This document shows, one piece after another, positions 9,678-20,326 of a DNA stretch of 64,000 nt (position 1 is the stretch's first letter; every line of letters starts with the position of its first letter). The stretch is from positions 2,542,001 through 2,606,000 of the forward strand of contig NC_049565.1 in assembly GCF_013368755.1 (NCBI RefSeq), given 5' to 3'. The stretch comes from Talaromyces rugulosus (Eukaryota > Ascomycota > Eurotiomycetes > Eurotiales > Trichocomaceae). The translations under genes and the position numbers were made by a program. A model generated the notes under the pieces. The model ran no database searches. It had not been told where the DNA came from and was given only the letters and a program-made list of their open reading frames with translations.

Positions 9678-11261
9678 TCACACTGCTCGCTGGTCTCGCA
9701 CAACGTGAAAACAAGCGACCCCGTCGTTCGCCAGTTGCGCTACAAGCCCATACTCCCAGTCGAGATATCCTTGCATATCCTTGCGGGCGTTGCTTGTCCC
9801 CTCGTACGGCCTTTTATACACATCGATCGGCTGAGAAAGCCAACGTGACTCAGTCTCGAGTGCATGGCCAGCTACTACCCAAGCCGCTGTCCCTCCCGTC
9901 AAATACAAGACTTCTCGCGAGACTGATTTTCGTGCATCCTCGACATTCATGGCGGCAACACTACCATCAGGTGAGGTCAACACGATTGCACCGTCACCGG
10001 GAATAAGCCTCAAATCTCGCGCAAGTTCGGGTCCAGAAGCAAACCATGCACCGGGAATGTGACCCTTGCGATACGACGGGCTTCGGGCGAGATCAACTAC
10101 TGTGGCTCCTGTGAGAGCTTGAAGGCCGTCAATCGTAACAGCAGCAGATGTTGAAGAATGCCATGAAACGGTTTTAGGCAGTTGAAGGTCATCCAGCACT
10201 GGAGACCGCTCCTCGAAGACATACACCTCCCATCCGAGTTGTAAGAGCCAGCTGGCTGTCATGCGTGCTCGCACACCGTCTGTATCATATAACACAATGC
10301 GAGCCCCTCGAACACCGACCCATTCGTCGGTGGCTTGTACTAATTGACCACCAGGAGCATTGGAGAAGCCCGCCGGGTGACCAACCGCATACTCCTCCGG
10401 GTCTCTCACGTCTAGCAAGTATAGAGTTCGGTTTTCCGAGTCCTCAGAAAATTGACGGAGCTGATCACTATCAATACAAGAGACACCAACATGGTCGGCC
10501 CAAGATTCGGCGTATTGCCGAGCCTTTTGCGATGCTTCAGCTGAAGGGTGTGGAACTCGCTGTGTCTTTTTGGCCTCCAGCTCTAAACCTTCCAATGTCC
10601 AGCCGATAGTTCCATTTCGGAGTGCAGCTACTTTATTTGGGATCCTGGAATTAATCAAAGACTGTGTCCCAACAATGCTTCGTGTTCGACCGGCACAATT
10701 GACGATGACTGTAGTCTTTGGAGAGGGTACGGCCTCAAGAACGCGATACAACAGTTCGCCTCCCGGGCAGCTGCGGCCACGGGGTATGCTCATTGTATTA
10801 TACTCCTCGAAACGCCTGGCATCCAAAACAACCACATCACTGTCACTACTATCAAGAAGATCCTTGACGTCCCGCGCAGCCAAGGATGGAGTGTGATTGA
10901 TAGATTCGACGAGCTCGCCAAATGCCTTGGACGGCACATTGACATCGCGATAAACTTCGCCAATACGGGCATATCCAGAAAGCCCGCCTTCCAGGATAGC
11001 AACATCCCGATATCCCAGGGCTAATATCCGGGCCACGGCGCGATCAGTATAACCCTCGCCATCGTCGTAGACAACAATTGGGGCTGACAATCGAGGAACC
11101 AGCGGAGGCAATTTCTTCTCAATCTCCGATACAGGCACACTTAATGCGAATAGAGGATGGGACTCGGCATATGGGCCTTCTTCGCGGACGTCGAGGAGGG
11201 CAATTTCATGGCGATTTACCCAATGCTGGCGCAACTTCCATGCGGCTATAGATTTGGCCAT
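9678..11261 (-). CDS. Four-module rhodanese-like sulfurtransferase
   Basis: An intronless 527-residue protein made of four consecutive rhodanese folds (roughly residues 1-110, 120-235, 255-355 and 370-455) plus a C-terminal tail. Each module shows the LLDVRxxEEY..GHxPG-type framework. Only module 2 keeps an active-loop Cys (VIVNCAGRTRS); the equivalent loops in the other modules read YDDGEGYTD, YDTDGVRAR and TSPDGSVAA, so one persulfide site is expected. The tail (PYEGTSNARKDMQGYLDWE and onward) matches my memory of ~530-residue proteobacterial multi-rhodanese proteins often linked to cysteine or mercaptopropionate dioxygenase genes. The lack of introns beside intron-rich neighbours agrees with a bacterial origin, which remains an inference. 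It is divergent from the Zn2Cys6 regulator. Confidence 0.88.
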   Translation of the reverse strand: MAKSIAAWKLRQHWVNRHEIALLDVREEGPYAESHPLFALSVPVSEIEKKLPPLVPRLSAPIVVYDDGEGYTDRAVARILALGYRDVAILEGGLSGYARIGEVYRDVNVPSKAFGELVESINHTPSLAARDVKDLLDSSDSDVVVLDARRFEEYNTMSIPRGRSCPGGELLYRVLEAVPSPKTTVIVNCAGRTRSIVGTQSLINSRIPNKVAALRNGTIGWTLEGLELEAKKTQRVPHPSAEASQKARQYAESWADHVGVSCIDSDQLRQFSEDSENRTLYLLDVRDPEEYAVGHPAGFSNAPGGQLVQATDEWVGVRGARIVLYDTDGVRARMTASWLLQLGWEVYVFEERSPVLDDLQLPKTVSWHSSTSAAVTIDGLQALTGATVVDLARSPSYRKGHIPGAWFASGPELARDLRLIPGDGAIVLTSPDGSVAAMNVEDARKSVSREVLYLTGGTAAWVVAGHALETESRWLSQPIDVYKRPYEGTSNARKDMQGYLDWEYGLVAQLANDGVACFHVVRDQRAV

Positions 11262-11714
11262 TTTCGCTCAGAAAAATTGTCTAAAAGAGAAAGGAAACAC
11301 CCCGGATATAATAATATTTGAGGCAAGTAGAGCTATACAGTCTGCTCGGATGTTTTTTATCTAGTGGGGAAACTGACTCGCAAAACGATTTCGGACTACG
11401 CAGTATTTCTTACTATATCCAGACGACCTGGGTCCATCGGGCTTAAAACATGGCGGCGTACGTGAATTGAACTTCAAAATATGAATTCTGTACCTGCATA
11501 AGACATTGTTGCAGACCGATACACTGGTTTTGTACTCACGCAGGATGGAATCTTTTGCCCAAGAGGCAGATCCCACTAGCTGGACGACCCCGCTCAAAGC
11601 TCGCCATTTCAGCGCAGGATGACCACATACCAACCAAACAGTATCCACATCAACTTCGCAGAGGAGCCTTTCTTGCTAGACAATCCGAATGGCACTTTAA
11701 ATTAATAAACTAGC
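11262..11714. promoter_or_regulatory. Divergent promoter between rhodanese and Zn2Cys6 regulator
   Basis: About 450 bp shared upstream region of two divergent genes. No supportable coding frame; no confident CGG-triplet binding site was picked out by eye. Confidence 0.45.
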
Positions 11715-12868
11715 ATGAATTCCACTCGACAAGAGCGAAAGTCTTGCGAAGCCTGCAGTAAGCCTCTACCTCCCAGATGTGGACCGGACGAAGCTGACGA
11801 TAGACGATAACAGGGCAACGGAAGCTCAGATGCTCAGGCGAAAAGAGCGGTTGCTCCCGCTGCCGGGGCTTGTCGTTGGCTTGTAGATTCAAAGACAAAG
11901 GGAATCCTGGAAGGCCGAAAAAGCGTCTACGACAAGAGTATCAAGACCGGGATTTGCCGAACAGAGAGGAGCGAACTGGATCTTTAGCATCTGTCGCCCC
12001 TCAAACGGCTTTGGGCTCTCAGGAGGCCATCAATGTGTTAATGGGGCCCTCATTGCCATGCGAGCTGCCTGGAAACTGCGGATTCGATTCCTTTGACTGG
12101 GAGACGCTTGGAAGCGGCGATATTCGTTCCTTTCCCGTGGAGTTATGGCCGGCACCGCATCAGAACGGATTGAGTAATCCCGAGATAGCTCCAATACCCT
12201 TGGATGCAAACCTCTCTCCCGTGTCACTATCACAGTATTGTAAATGCGACGAGGAGGTTTCCACTACCATCCGGAACCTGGGCCGTGCAGACATGTCGCA
12301 CTCTATCATCCAGATGCTTCGCACCGGAATATCTCTCACAGAGAGGCTACTGACTTGTCCCATCTGCTACGATGTGTCCAAACCACCTCGAGTGACGGTT
12401 CAAAATGTTCTTCTTATCGGCCATCTCATGTCTGAAATAACATCCGGCTACCAAAAGTATCTACGCTGGTTGAAGACCCACTGTACTGAACTCGATATCA
12501 GAAACGAGAGGGAACCCATCTATCTTGATTCTGGGTATGGGATGCCCTCAGAACTGCTAAATTTACAAATCAGCGGCGACAAGTTCAGAGACCTTGTCCT
12601 GCACGGCCTGCTCCAGACCGATGCCGAACGGCTTTTGGCGCTGGGCGAAAAGTTTGCGCAACGGCAACGCAATCGCCATATAGTTGGCCACGAAGCTTGC
12701 TCCGGTGATTCTGAAGGGCGCTGTCTGAAAAAGGAGAGCAATGGAGCTGATCACGATCCGCTTGATCTCTGTCCACAGAATCCTTTGGCGCCTAAGTTGT
12801 GGCCTTGTTTCCGTATCGTTGATGAGGTTCGAGGGATGATCAAAGAAGTTGTAGATGCTGTTGTATGA
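11715..12868 (+). CDS. Zn2Cys6 transcription factor, AflR-like
   Basis: The ATG and the first half of the zinc cluster lie in a tiny exon, 11715-11757, joined across a 56-bp intron (gtaagc..aacag) to 11814-12868. The product is 365 aa. Splicing rebuilds a perfect binuclear cluster with spacing C-x2-C-x6-C-x6-C-x2-C-x6-C: SCEACRQRKLRC then SGEKSGCSRCRGLSLAC. It is followed by the basic linker GRPKKR. Cluster and linker resemble AflR-type regulators of secondary-metabolite clusters. The remaining ~290 residues include a CPICYD segment and a helical region (VQNVLLIGHLMSEITSGYQ) like the AflR C-terminal region. It is flanked by the rhodanese, TPR, MFS and oxygenase genes, which it may regulate; that is inference. 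Confidence 0.85.
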
Positions 12869-12975
12869 TTATAATACCCGTGAATTTTTTTTTTTGCTTA
12901 GCATTGAAACATGCCTATTACTACATATCGTGTCTCTGTACATGTAATTTATTACTTTTTAAAACAACCACAAAC

Positions 12976-14721
12976 CTAGCCGTGACATTTGGATCCCACA
13001 CTGTGACAACTTGAACCATTCATTTTGGACTTTCCGGATAAAGGTTGAACGTCCCCAAGCCTACAAAAGCATGAAGATGTAATTTTCACATCTGCCTCCG
13101 CCAGAGCAAGCGAAAGCTGTTTCTTGATAATATTTTCCTCGGCATGACGACCCAAAAGCTCTAAGCACTCGTGATAGCCATGTAGCGCCCAAACATTATT
13201 TGGATGTTGATGTGAACGGTTGGGCGTCGGGAACAGCCCTAAATCTTCAGCATATGCTTGAGCAGCTTGTTCAACACGCCCTTGCTCGAGTGAGAGCGCA
13301 GCATATGCATGTCGTGCTGGAAGCATCCAGCCCCAAGGTTCTGCAAAAGGCAGCGCGTCTTCCAGAGCAATTGCGTCGCGTAATCTGCGGAATGAAGTTT
13401 CGTAATCGCCCCGTCTATACTCAATCTCGCCATCCAGCATGGCAGACGCTACTTTGAGAATATCAGTGATTTTATTAGGGAAGTCGAGTCGCGTGGGAGG
13501 GACAAGTCTGGAAGCGGCTTTGAAAAGCTCTCGCTCGTTGTCGGCTTCCTGTAGCTGTGACGTGGCTGCGTATGCGATGCTTTTGCCATAGTGTCGCATT
13601 ACATTGGTGACACAGTATAGCTCCTTATCTTCAAGTGGATCGAGCTTCTTGAGTTCTTCCCACATGCCGAAGCGAATCAGCACATGGACTCGGACGGCCT
13701 TGAAAAATTCCATCCAGTTTGCCAGTGCAGGCGTCTCGACACGAAGAATTTCTTCCGTAATAGTCGCCTCCATCCGGTCTGTTGCCGACAATGCTGCCTT
13801 TGATTTCCCGCCCAGCATCGCGGCGTATATGAGAGAGTGGTAGTCGTGGAGGCGATAGTAGCTGTAAAAAGTCAGACCGCCGTTCTGCTGGAAATACTTG
13901 TCGTCGGCGACAGTCGCCTTGAAATTGTATTCCACTGCGCGCCGGTAATCACCAACGAGGACATCGATATGGGCAGGCATGTGGAAGGTATGTCCGGTAT
14001 CAGGAAATATCTCGCGGATCATGTCTGCTGCGGGGAGAGCAGCCTCGGGGGTTAACGACATTTCCATCAGATGGATATACATGTGTGCAGGACCTGGATG
14101 CTGTTCAACCCCGGGGGTTTTCAAAGCCCGTTCAAGCAGGTCTTTTACTTCAAATACTGGGGAAGATGCGATGGGGAGCCCCGTAGAGGCGTCATATAAC
14201 TTCCGTGGAGCACAATTCATCAATGCATCTGCTAGGAGCGTGATGAGGTCAAAATCATCTTCGCGGCCGAGATTCGTATACACCTCTCTCATCGATTCGG
14301 CGTATTCCTTGCTACACCCAAGAAGGTCTTTATTCGGATCGTCGTCGGGATACCGTTTCGCGAGAGCCTTAATGATTGCCAGCTCCCAATCTGAAGCGTT
14401 TTGGGCTCGCTTGAGAGCTTCTTGAGAAAATATATGGCACTGTTTGATTGCATTGACCCGATCCCTTTCGTCGAACAATGCCCATGTCTTGTTGTAGTTC
14501 GAGCCAGAGCAGAATGATACCCCCCAGTAGGCCATTGCGCAGTCCTCATCGTGCGCGATTGCCTGCTTGTAGCAGGTAATTGCTTCATCGTGGTTGAAGC
14601 AATACGTCCACGTAAGGGCCCGGTTGAACCATATCTGAGCTTCTGCTGAATTGGTACTGACTTTGCGACCAAATGTCCCTAGATCGAAGTAGGGCTCGCT
14701 AGAAGCTCTTCTTGGGTTCAT
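12976..14721 (-). CDS. TPR-repeat protein, bacterial-like, 581 aa
   Basis: An intronless frame. The N-terminus (FNRALTWTYCFNHDEAITCYKQAI and DEDCAMAYWGVSF) is a pair of tetratricopeptide-like helices typical of ~550-residue TPR proteins found in many bacteria and some fungi. Further helical repeats fill the chain, with conserved-looking segments GHTFHMPAHIDVLVGDY and PGPAHMYIHLMEM rich in His. Whether these His residues bind a metal or ligand is unknown. There is no signal peptide. The C-terminal ~50 residues are Cys/Ser-rich and look like a divergent extension. No enzymatic role is established for the family as far as I know. It lies convergent to the Zn2Cys6 regulator with only ~100 bp between stops. 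Confidence 0.8.
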   Translation of the reverse strand: MNPRRASSEPYFDLGTFGRKVSTNSAEAQIWFNRALTWTYCFNHDEAITCYKQAIAHDEDCAMAYWGVSFCSGSNYNKTWALFDERDRVNAIKQCHIFSQEALKRAQNASDWELAIIKALAKRYPDDDPNKDLLGCSKEYAESMREVYTNLGREDDFDLITLLADALMNCAPRKLYDASTGLPIASSPVFEVKDLLERALKTPGVEQHPGPAHMYIHLMEMSLTPEAALPAADMIREIFPDTGHTFHMPAHIDVLVGDYRRAVEYNFKATVADDKYFQQNGGLTFYSYYRLHDYHSLIYAAMLGGKSKAALSATDRMEATITEEILRVETPALANWMEFFKAVRVHVLIRFGMWEELKKLDPLEDKELYCVTNVMRHYGKSIAYAATSQLQEADNERELFKAASRLVPPTRLDFPNKITDILKVASAMLDGEIEYRRGDYETSFRRLRDAIALEDALPFAEPWGWMLPARHAYAALSLEQGRVEQAAQAYAEDLGLFPTPNRSHQHPNNVWALHGYHECLELLGRHAEENIIKKQLSLALAEADVKITSSCFCRLGDVQPLSGKSKMNGSSCHSVGSKCHG

Positions 14722-15176
14722 TGTTCTCCAAGCTGTCGCTATATCAGCCGGGGTACCAATTGTGCTGTGTAGGAAACTTTTCTGCTACCAATGACATGGA
14801 GAAATATTTTTTAATTCATTATTTAATCAGACATCATTGTCCACACTGAGCTTAGTTTGCACGTGGAGGAGGAATTTCGAAGCTAAAAGGGCCCCACGAG
14901 TTGTGAGGGGTATCTATGGAGCCGGAGGTTTTTCGGATATTTTTTTTTTGTTAGGGCATGGCTGCGGAGTATTTGGAGACCACCAAGCAGCATCGCCATC
15001 AATTCATAATCAATTCATAGTTCGATAATTAATAATGTCTCAATTTATAAAAGTTTATCAATGTCGTGATTTATCGAAGTTTTCATATCATAGGTCTTAT
15101 TTATAAATGTTTCATAAAGGTGGGTATGATTGGGTTTTTGGCTATGATCTAACTTGTATACTATTCTAGGCTTGTT
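14722..15176. other. Intergenic region upstream of the TPR gene
   Basis: About 455 bp. A short tandem-like AT-rich section at 15000-15120 repeats variants of ttcatag/tttata. No gene seen. Confidence 0.4.
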
Positions 15177-17277
15177 TTAAGCTTTCTTCAAATCATTGTC
15201 CACAACATCTTCCAAGATCGTCTCTCCTCTCCTCTCCGCCGCGAGTTTGGCAAGCTTTAGTCGTCTCGTGTCACGCTCCGTGTCCCAAGTCACCCACCAC
15301 GCCACCAGCGTCAAGATCATGCACAGGCCTACTAGGCCCATAGCAACGGAAAAGGGCACGATGTAGCGTGGTGAATATTTGCTTTTGAACATTTGTGGAC
15401 CGATGGCACCCCCGATCTGTCCGTAGCTATTGACGAAGCCGATAGAGAAGGCGGAGCCCGTGGCTCGCGAGGTGGTTTGTACTCTCCATGGCCTTGTTAT
15501 CACAATAGTTAGCCATATATCAATTGATATGTTAGATGCCAGTTTATGGTATAAAGAACGTACCACATGACAGGGTACCATCCTGCAGTAAAGGCATTTC
15601 CGATCAGCGTTACGGCATATACTCCACCTACGCTCGGATAGGCAACAAAAAGACCGTAACAGATCATGATGATGACTAGGAAAGTGAGTGGATATAGCGG
15701 CCGAGGTATCCGGCTGCGGTCTGCCATGATACCTGTAATGGCAATGAACAGGAGACCGCAGGCCGTGATAGGGAGATTGAGCAATTGAGCTTGAGCAATG
15801 CTCCTGAAAAAAAAAAAAAAAAAAAGTCAGTCATGCTCATGGACTCGAAAAAGTAGTATTCAAAACTTACGTATAACCGAGGTCAGCAATGACGGTTGAC
15901 TGGTAAAAAGTGACGCCGTTGGTTCCAACAGTAAAAGTAGCCCAAATTAACGTGAACAGCCACAGCCTCACGTCTTTCAGGGACTGAACTACTTCACGGA
16001 GGTTAAAGTTTTGCTCGCTAGCACGAGGAGCATTGGATGGTAGTCGCGCTTGGATAAACTTCTTCTCTCTCTCGGTCAACCATTTCGCTGTCTCGGGGAC
16101 TGAATTGCATATTAGCAGCTAGTACGTATGTAAAAGTCTCTGCAGGGATAGGTCGTACAGTCTGGGAGCAGGAACCAGATGGCAGCACCGAAAATCACAG
16201 TTGCAATGCCTTCCGTGAGAAATAACCTGGAATAAGTTTAGTGTGGAAATAAGAAGAGTGGGTTAAAAAGTGTGCTACCATTGCCATCCGGAAAGCCCTC
16301 CTGCGCCAGATACAGTGTCAAATGCATAAGCAAGAAGGCCACTGAAGATACCCGAGACGTTTCCGCAGATATCTGTAAATAATGAGTCAGTAAGAGATAA
16401 TTTGAGAATAAATCGAACGTAACCCACAAAAGTAGAGCAGCCGTAAAGACATTTCGTCTGGGCGATACCAGTAAGTCATCTGGAGAATGACACCGGGAAA
16501 CTGTCCAGCCTCGGCCTATACTGGTGTAAGTATTGAGTTCACATATAGATGTTTTTTTTTTTAAATCATGCCACATATTGACAAAACAAAAAATCAAAAT
16601 CAACAAACGTACCAGGCCTAGTAAGAATCGCGTTGTATATAAACCGCCTTTATTCTTCACGGCAGCATTGCACATAAGAGCGATACCCCAGCTGATCATA
16701 ATTCTCGACTGCCATTTTGAAGGAGAAAATCTCTTGAGTAGTAAATTCGAGGGTGCTTCTAAAACAATGTATGGGACCTGACATGCATGATTAGCGAGAT
16801 GTCCAGGTCAAGTTCTCTGTCGATATCTTACATAGTAAAGGACAGTCACGAGGTTGTACTCGTCCGATGTGATTCCGAGCTGTGTCATTATGTTCTGATT
16901 TGTTCCCTCATTCATTATTCGAGCATTGGATGCCTGCAAAGCTATTAACCCCCAACACTTGACTGACTTAGAATTATACTCACATTGTTGCTGTCCAGAT
17001 TCTTGAACATAAAAATGAGTGAGCAAAGCGTCATCAACCGCCAGTCAATCTTGCGTAGCAGCTTCTTCTCCTCTTCTGCCGTGAGCAGTGTCCTCCCACT
17101 CATCAATTCCGGATCGTAGCCATCAATGCTTTCCTGAGTCAATGAGGCTTCTGTGAGAGCCTGGCCGCGTCTGGCAAAATGGAGTAGCTCGTGGCTGCCA
17201 TCGCTCTCACTGGTGGAGACAATATCAGTAGCCGTGCTACTACCCACGACCTTGGCCTCGTTTTCTTTGCCTGCCAT
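15177..17277 (-). CDS. MFS transporter, Dal5/allantoate permease-like
   Basis: A multi-exon gene with about eight coding exons. The first three were placed exactly: 17277-16984, 16933-16832 and 16777-16613, each ending at gt(g/a)agN or gtacgt donors; later exons continue to the TAA at 15177. The translated exons give twelve hydrophobic segments typical of the anion:cation symporter branch of the major facilitator superfamily. The N-terminal cytosolic tail is acidic and ends in KKLLRKIDWRLM, a hallmark of this branch. Exon 4 begins AEAGQFPGV and later TM segments include SFSIGFVNSYGQIGGAIGP. Substrates in the family include allantoate, nicotinate and other carboxylates; none can be assigned here. 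An in-frame ATG 36 bp upstream (17313) is an alternative start. One intron has a long poly-T on the gene strand (15806-15824). Confidence 0.85.
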
Positions 17278-18103
17278 GGTTGTGGTGTTGTCGGTCCGAC
17301 AAGACGATGTCAAGAATCTTGCTGTTGACAGGTCTGGTTGAATGCAAACAGCTGCAACTAGGTTTTAATAGTCCAGAAAAGCATGACAGGAGCTTGTCCC
17401 AAGCTAATATTAAGCCCTAGGCTAGCATGACACTTTGTATCATAATCCACAAGTATTGCGACTACTAATTAAGCTTAGACCATACTGCGCAATCAATATA
17501 TACATAGAATTACCTTTTTTTGATCGTCGCATTATTATTACATGGGGACTACATTTTATGGAATTTTAACCTAGAGATCCATCTGAACCATGCCGCCGGT
17601 TATATTTTTTGCGTATAATTTTCTCGCAGTGGAAATTCAATTAAGTCGTCGTGTGGTCAATAGATAAAAATATGACCTTGATTTTGGTTATTTTCTAGCT
17701 ACTTTCAATATCATATAGCAATCTCTAAAGAGTTCAACGTTGAAAGTTGAAGATTACACGCGTTCTGGTCACGCAAACGGAGGATATTATGGTGAGATCT
17801 AGGGCAAAGCGGGGATCCACATGGCCTCGCGCCAACGGCCATATTAACCTTTGTCGGGAATAGAACAGAGCCATTAGAAATAAAACAAAAAAAATAAAAA
17901 AGCCCGATTGGAATGCAGTCGAGAATAAGATCGTCTGTCAATGGTGAATCTACAGATGTCGATATTTCAAATGCTATTTCAAATGTTTGATACACCCTCC
18001 TGAATCTCCCAGTAACACCGCAATCCGATCTCCACAGTTGCTGTCTTGTTGATGATCGTGATTAATTATATTGATTTTGTATATTTTATTTTGATACTTC
18101 GCC
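17278..18103. promoter_or_regulatory. Divergent promoter between MFS transporter and dioxygenase
   Basis: About 825 bp shared by two divergent genes that may be co-regulated. It is AT-rich at 17400-17720. No coding frame is supported. Confidence 0.45.
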
Positions 18104-19423
18104 ATGGCAGCTTTGGCTCAACCTCCGGCCGCAGTCCCGTCAGGCTCTGATATCCCGACCTACTACCAAGTCCCAGAGACGTCTTATGATTGTTCGTCCA
18201 GACGCCGAGATTTGAGACTTCATGGCTAATGTTTGATTTGCTGGTAGTGGACTGGGCGGACCTCGCCACCTTGGATTTATCTCAGTTTGACCATCCCGGC
18301 GGTAAGGAGCAGTTGGCCAAACAACTTTTCGACGCCATCCAAAAAATAGGTGAGTAGTACATGATTCTACCCCTATCTTACATTTATGCTTGCAATACTT
18401 ATCTTCATCTAGGCTTCTTTTATATCATCAACTTCGGCCTCTCGCAGGAAGAAGTTGACCGTCAATTCTCTATTGGAAAGGAGATTTTCAAGCTCCCACT
18501 CGAGGAGAAACTCAAGTATCGTGCCGAGCTTGAGAAAGGTGGCTACAATGGCTACAAGCCAATGGGTCTCCGGGTAAGTCGAAATCTATGTGTTGTTGAA
18601 AAAAAGAGAAGGGCAAAAAAAAAAAAAAAAAAAAAAAACACATCTCTAACCCTTATATCAGGAAATAAGTCCAGGAGTGTTTGACAAGACGGAAATCTAC
18701 AACATTCCAAAATTCATTCCCGCCCTTGAACGTGATCAACCGGAAATTGTGAATCAGAATCGTCCTGTTATCGAGGGCTTTGCACGTCATATTCATAACG
18801 AAATCGTGGGCAAACTTCTCACACTCTTCGCCATCATCCTTGAGCTGCCCGAGGACTACTTCCTCAAAGTACACCGCTACGAGGAGAAGAGTGACTGTCA
18901 CTTGCGGTACATGAAGTACCACCGCCGCTCTGACGAAGAGAACGAGAAAGCCGGGGGCGTCTGGTCCAAGGGCCATACCGACTTTGGCAGCTTAACGTTG
19001 CTGTTCCGCCAGCCTGTTGCCGCACTGCAGGTTCGCACCCCGGAGGGCGAGTGGAAGTGGGTGAAGCCGTATCCAGGCAGCATCACGGTGAATCTTGCTG
19101 ATTCACTTCATTTCCTCACCAATGGCTTTCTCAAGAGCAGTATACACCGTGTCGTGGCGCCCCCATCAGATCAGAGAGACATTGACCGCCTCGGTGTTTT
19201 GTACTTTGTCCGGCCAGAAGATAACCTCGAGCTGCGGCCGGTGGCGAGCGAAGTACTGCATCGCTTGGGATATGATAAGACAACTGATAACAGTGCTGTT
19301 GGCATCACTGCTGGTGAATGGGTGAAGGCTCGAGTGGCCAAGGGAGTCGACAAAGGTGTGGCACGGAGTGAAATTGGAGACCAGCCTATTATCGGTGGTG
19401 TGGTAGCCAAGTATTACGACTAA
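18104..19423 (+). CDS. 2-oxoglutarate/Fe(II)-dependent oxygenase (IPNS-like)
   Basis: Four exons, 18104-18191, 18248-18349, 18413-18573 and 18662-19423, give 370 aa. The N-terminal DIOX_N region reads DWADLATLDLSQF and IGFFYIINFGLSQEEVDRQF. The C-terminal double-stranded beta-helix carries the iron facial triad: HTDFGSLTLLF (His and Asp) and, about 55 residues on, SSIHRV (distal His). An Arg follows in the expected 2OG-binding region. This is the isopenicillin-N-synthase/flavanone-hydroxylase-like superfamily, common in secondary metabolism and in catabolism of small acids; the substrate cannot be deduced. The third intron contains an A24 homopolymer (18616-18638). It is divergent from the MFS gene, which suggests a transport-plus-oxidation unit. 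Confidence 0.9.
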
Positions 19424-19462
19424 TATACTTTCTATACAAACCATTACATTCCTGATCCCAAT

Positions 19463-19581
19463 ACATACGACCATAGGGTGTGGAAAACAGGGCTTCCCGT
19501 CCGCTCAGCCGTACTTAAGCCACACGCCGGCTGGTTAGTAGTTGGGTGGGTGACCACCAGCGAATCCCTGCTGTTGTATGT
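19463..19581 (+). rRNA. 5S ribosomal RNA
   Basis: A 119-nt gene starting acatacgaccatag and ending ctgttgtatgt, whose ends pair as the closing helix I. Internal hallmarks are ggcttcccgtccgctc, ttagtagttgggtgggtgac and caccagcgaatccctg, which include the pol III internal control region of fungal 5S genes. A T-rich stretch with T7 directly downstream serves as the pol III terminator. Dispersed single 5S genes outside the rDNA array are normal for filamentous ascomycetes. Confidence 0.96.
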
Positions 19582-20326
19582 AAATTTTCTTTTTTTGTTT
19601 TCTTATTTTTTAACTTCTTGCTTCGTTTGCCTGAATTCTGGGGGAGCCTCCGTGAATTCGGGTCGGGATAGTTGCCATTCTGCGGTGGTAGTGAATGACC
19701 AATGATGGACGAACCTGTCACAATTGTGATCACTAGCATCAACATAAAAGCTTTGGCGTTAGAATCCTGAAGTCGAGAGAGCTCGATATTGGCCGACTTT
19801 CTGTGAAATGAGAAGGTTTTACCTGAGGACCTGTCACCAACCAGCATTCGTCAAAAAATCAAGGTTGGCGTTGACAGTAAGCGAAGAAGAAACCTTATGA
19901 ACCGATGTATTAAAAGGAGCCTAATCGCCGAATATTATTCTATATTTGGAAAAGATAAAGGATTTGTTGTTTTTCATCATCATTTACTTCTCATGTATTA
20001 CATCGAATTGCATTGCTCTTTTTGTTAATGTCGTAAGGACAAAGCGCGTGATTAAACATTTACAGGATATAATATCGCAATAGCTCTAAGGCATGTTTTG
20101 TATGCATAATCTACTTGACATAACTGCATTGTATTTGGGAATAGATACCGATGTGCAGCCAACTACTCGTGATGCTTGATATTAAGTATGAATTAACGCC
20201 TAGTTATCATAGAAGTATTATCTACGAATAATTCGTTGAAGTAAATTCAAGTGAAAGTAGACAGATGTTTCTTATCAAATTAATGATTATAAAATGTTCC
20301 AAATTTTTAAATGAGACCAATAAGAA
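19582..20326. other. Intergenic region after 5S rRNA
   Basis: About 745 bp, increasingly AT-rich from 19900. Apart from the pol III T-tract at its start I see no gene. Confidence 0.4.

Noticed and set aside
13979..14425. 148-codon + strand frame over the TPR gene
   Set aside because: Antisense shadow; Ser/Arg-rich composition typical of complementary-strand frames.
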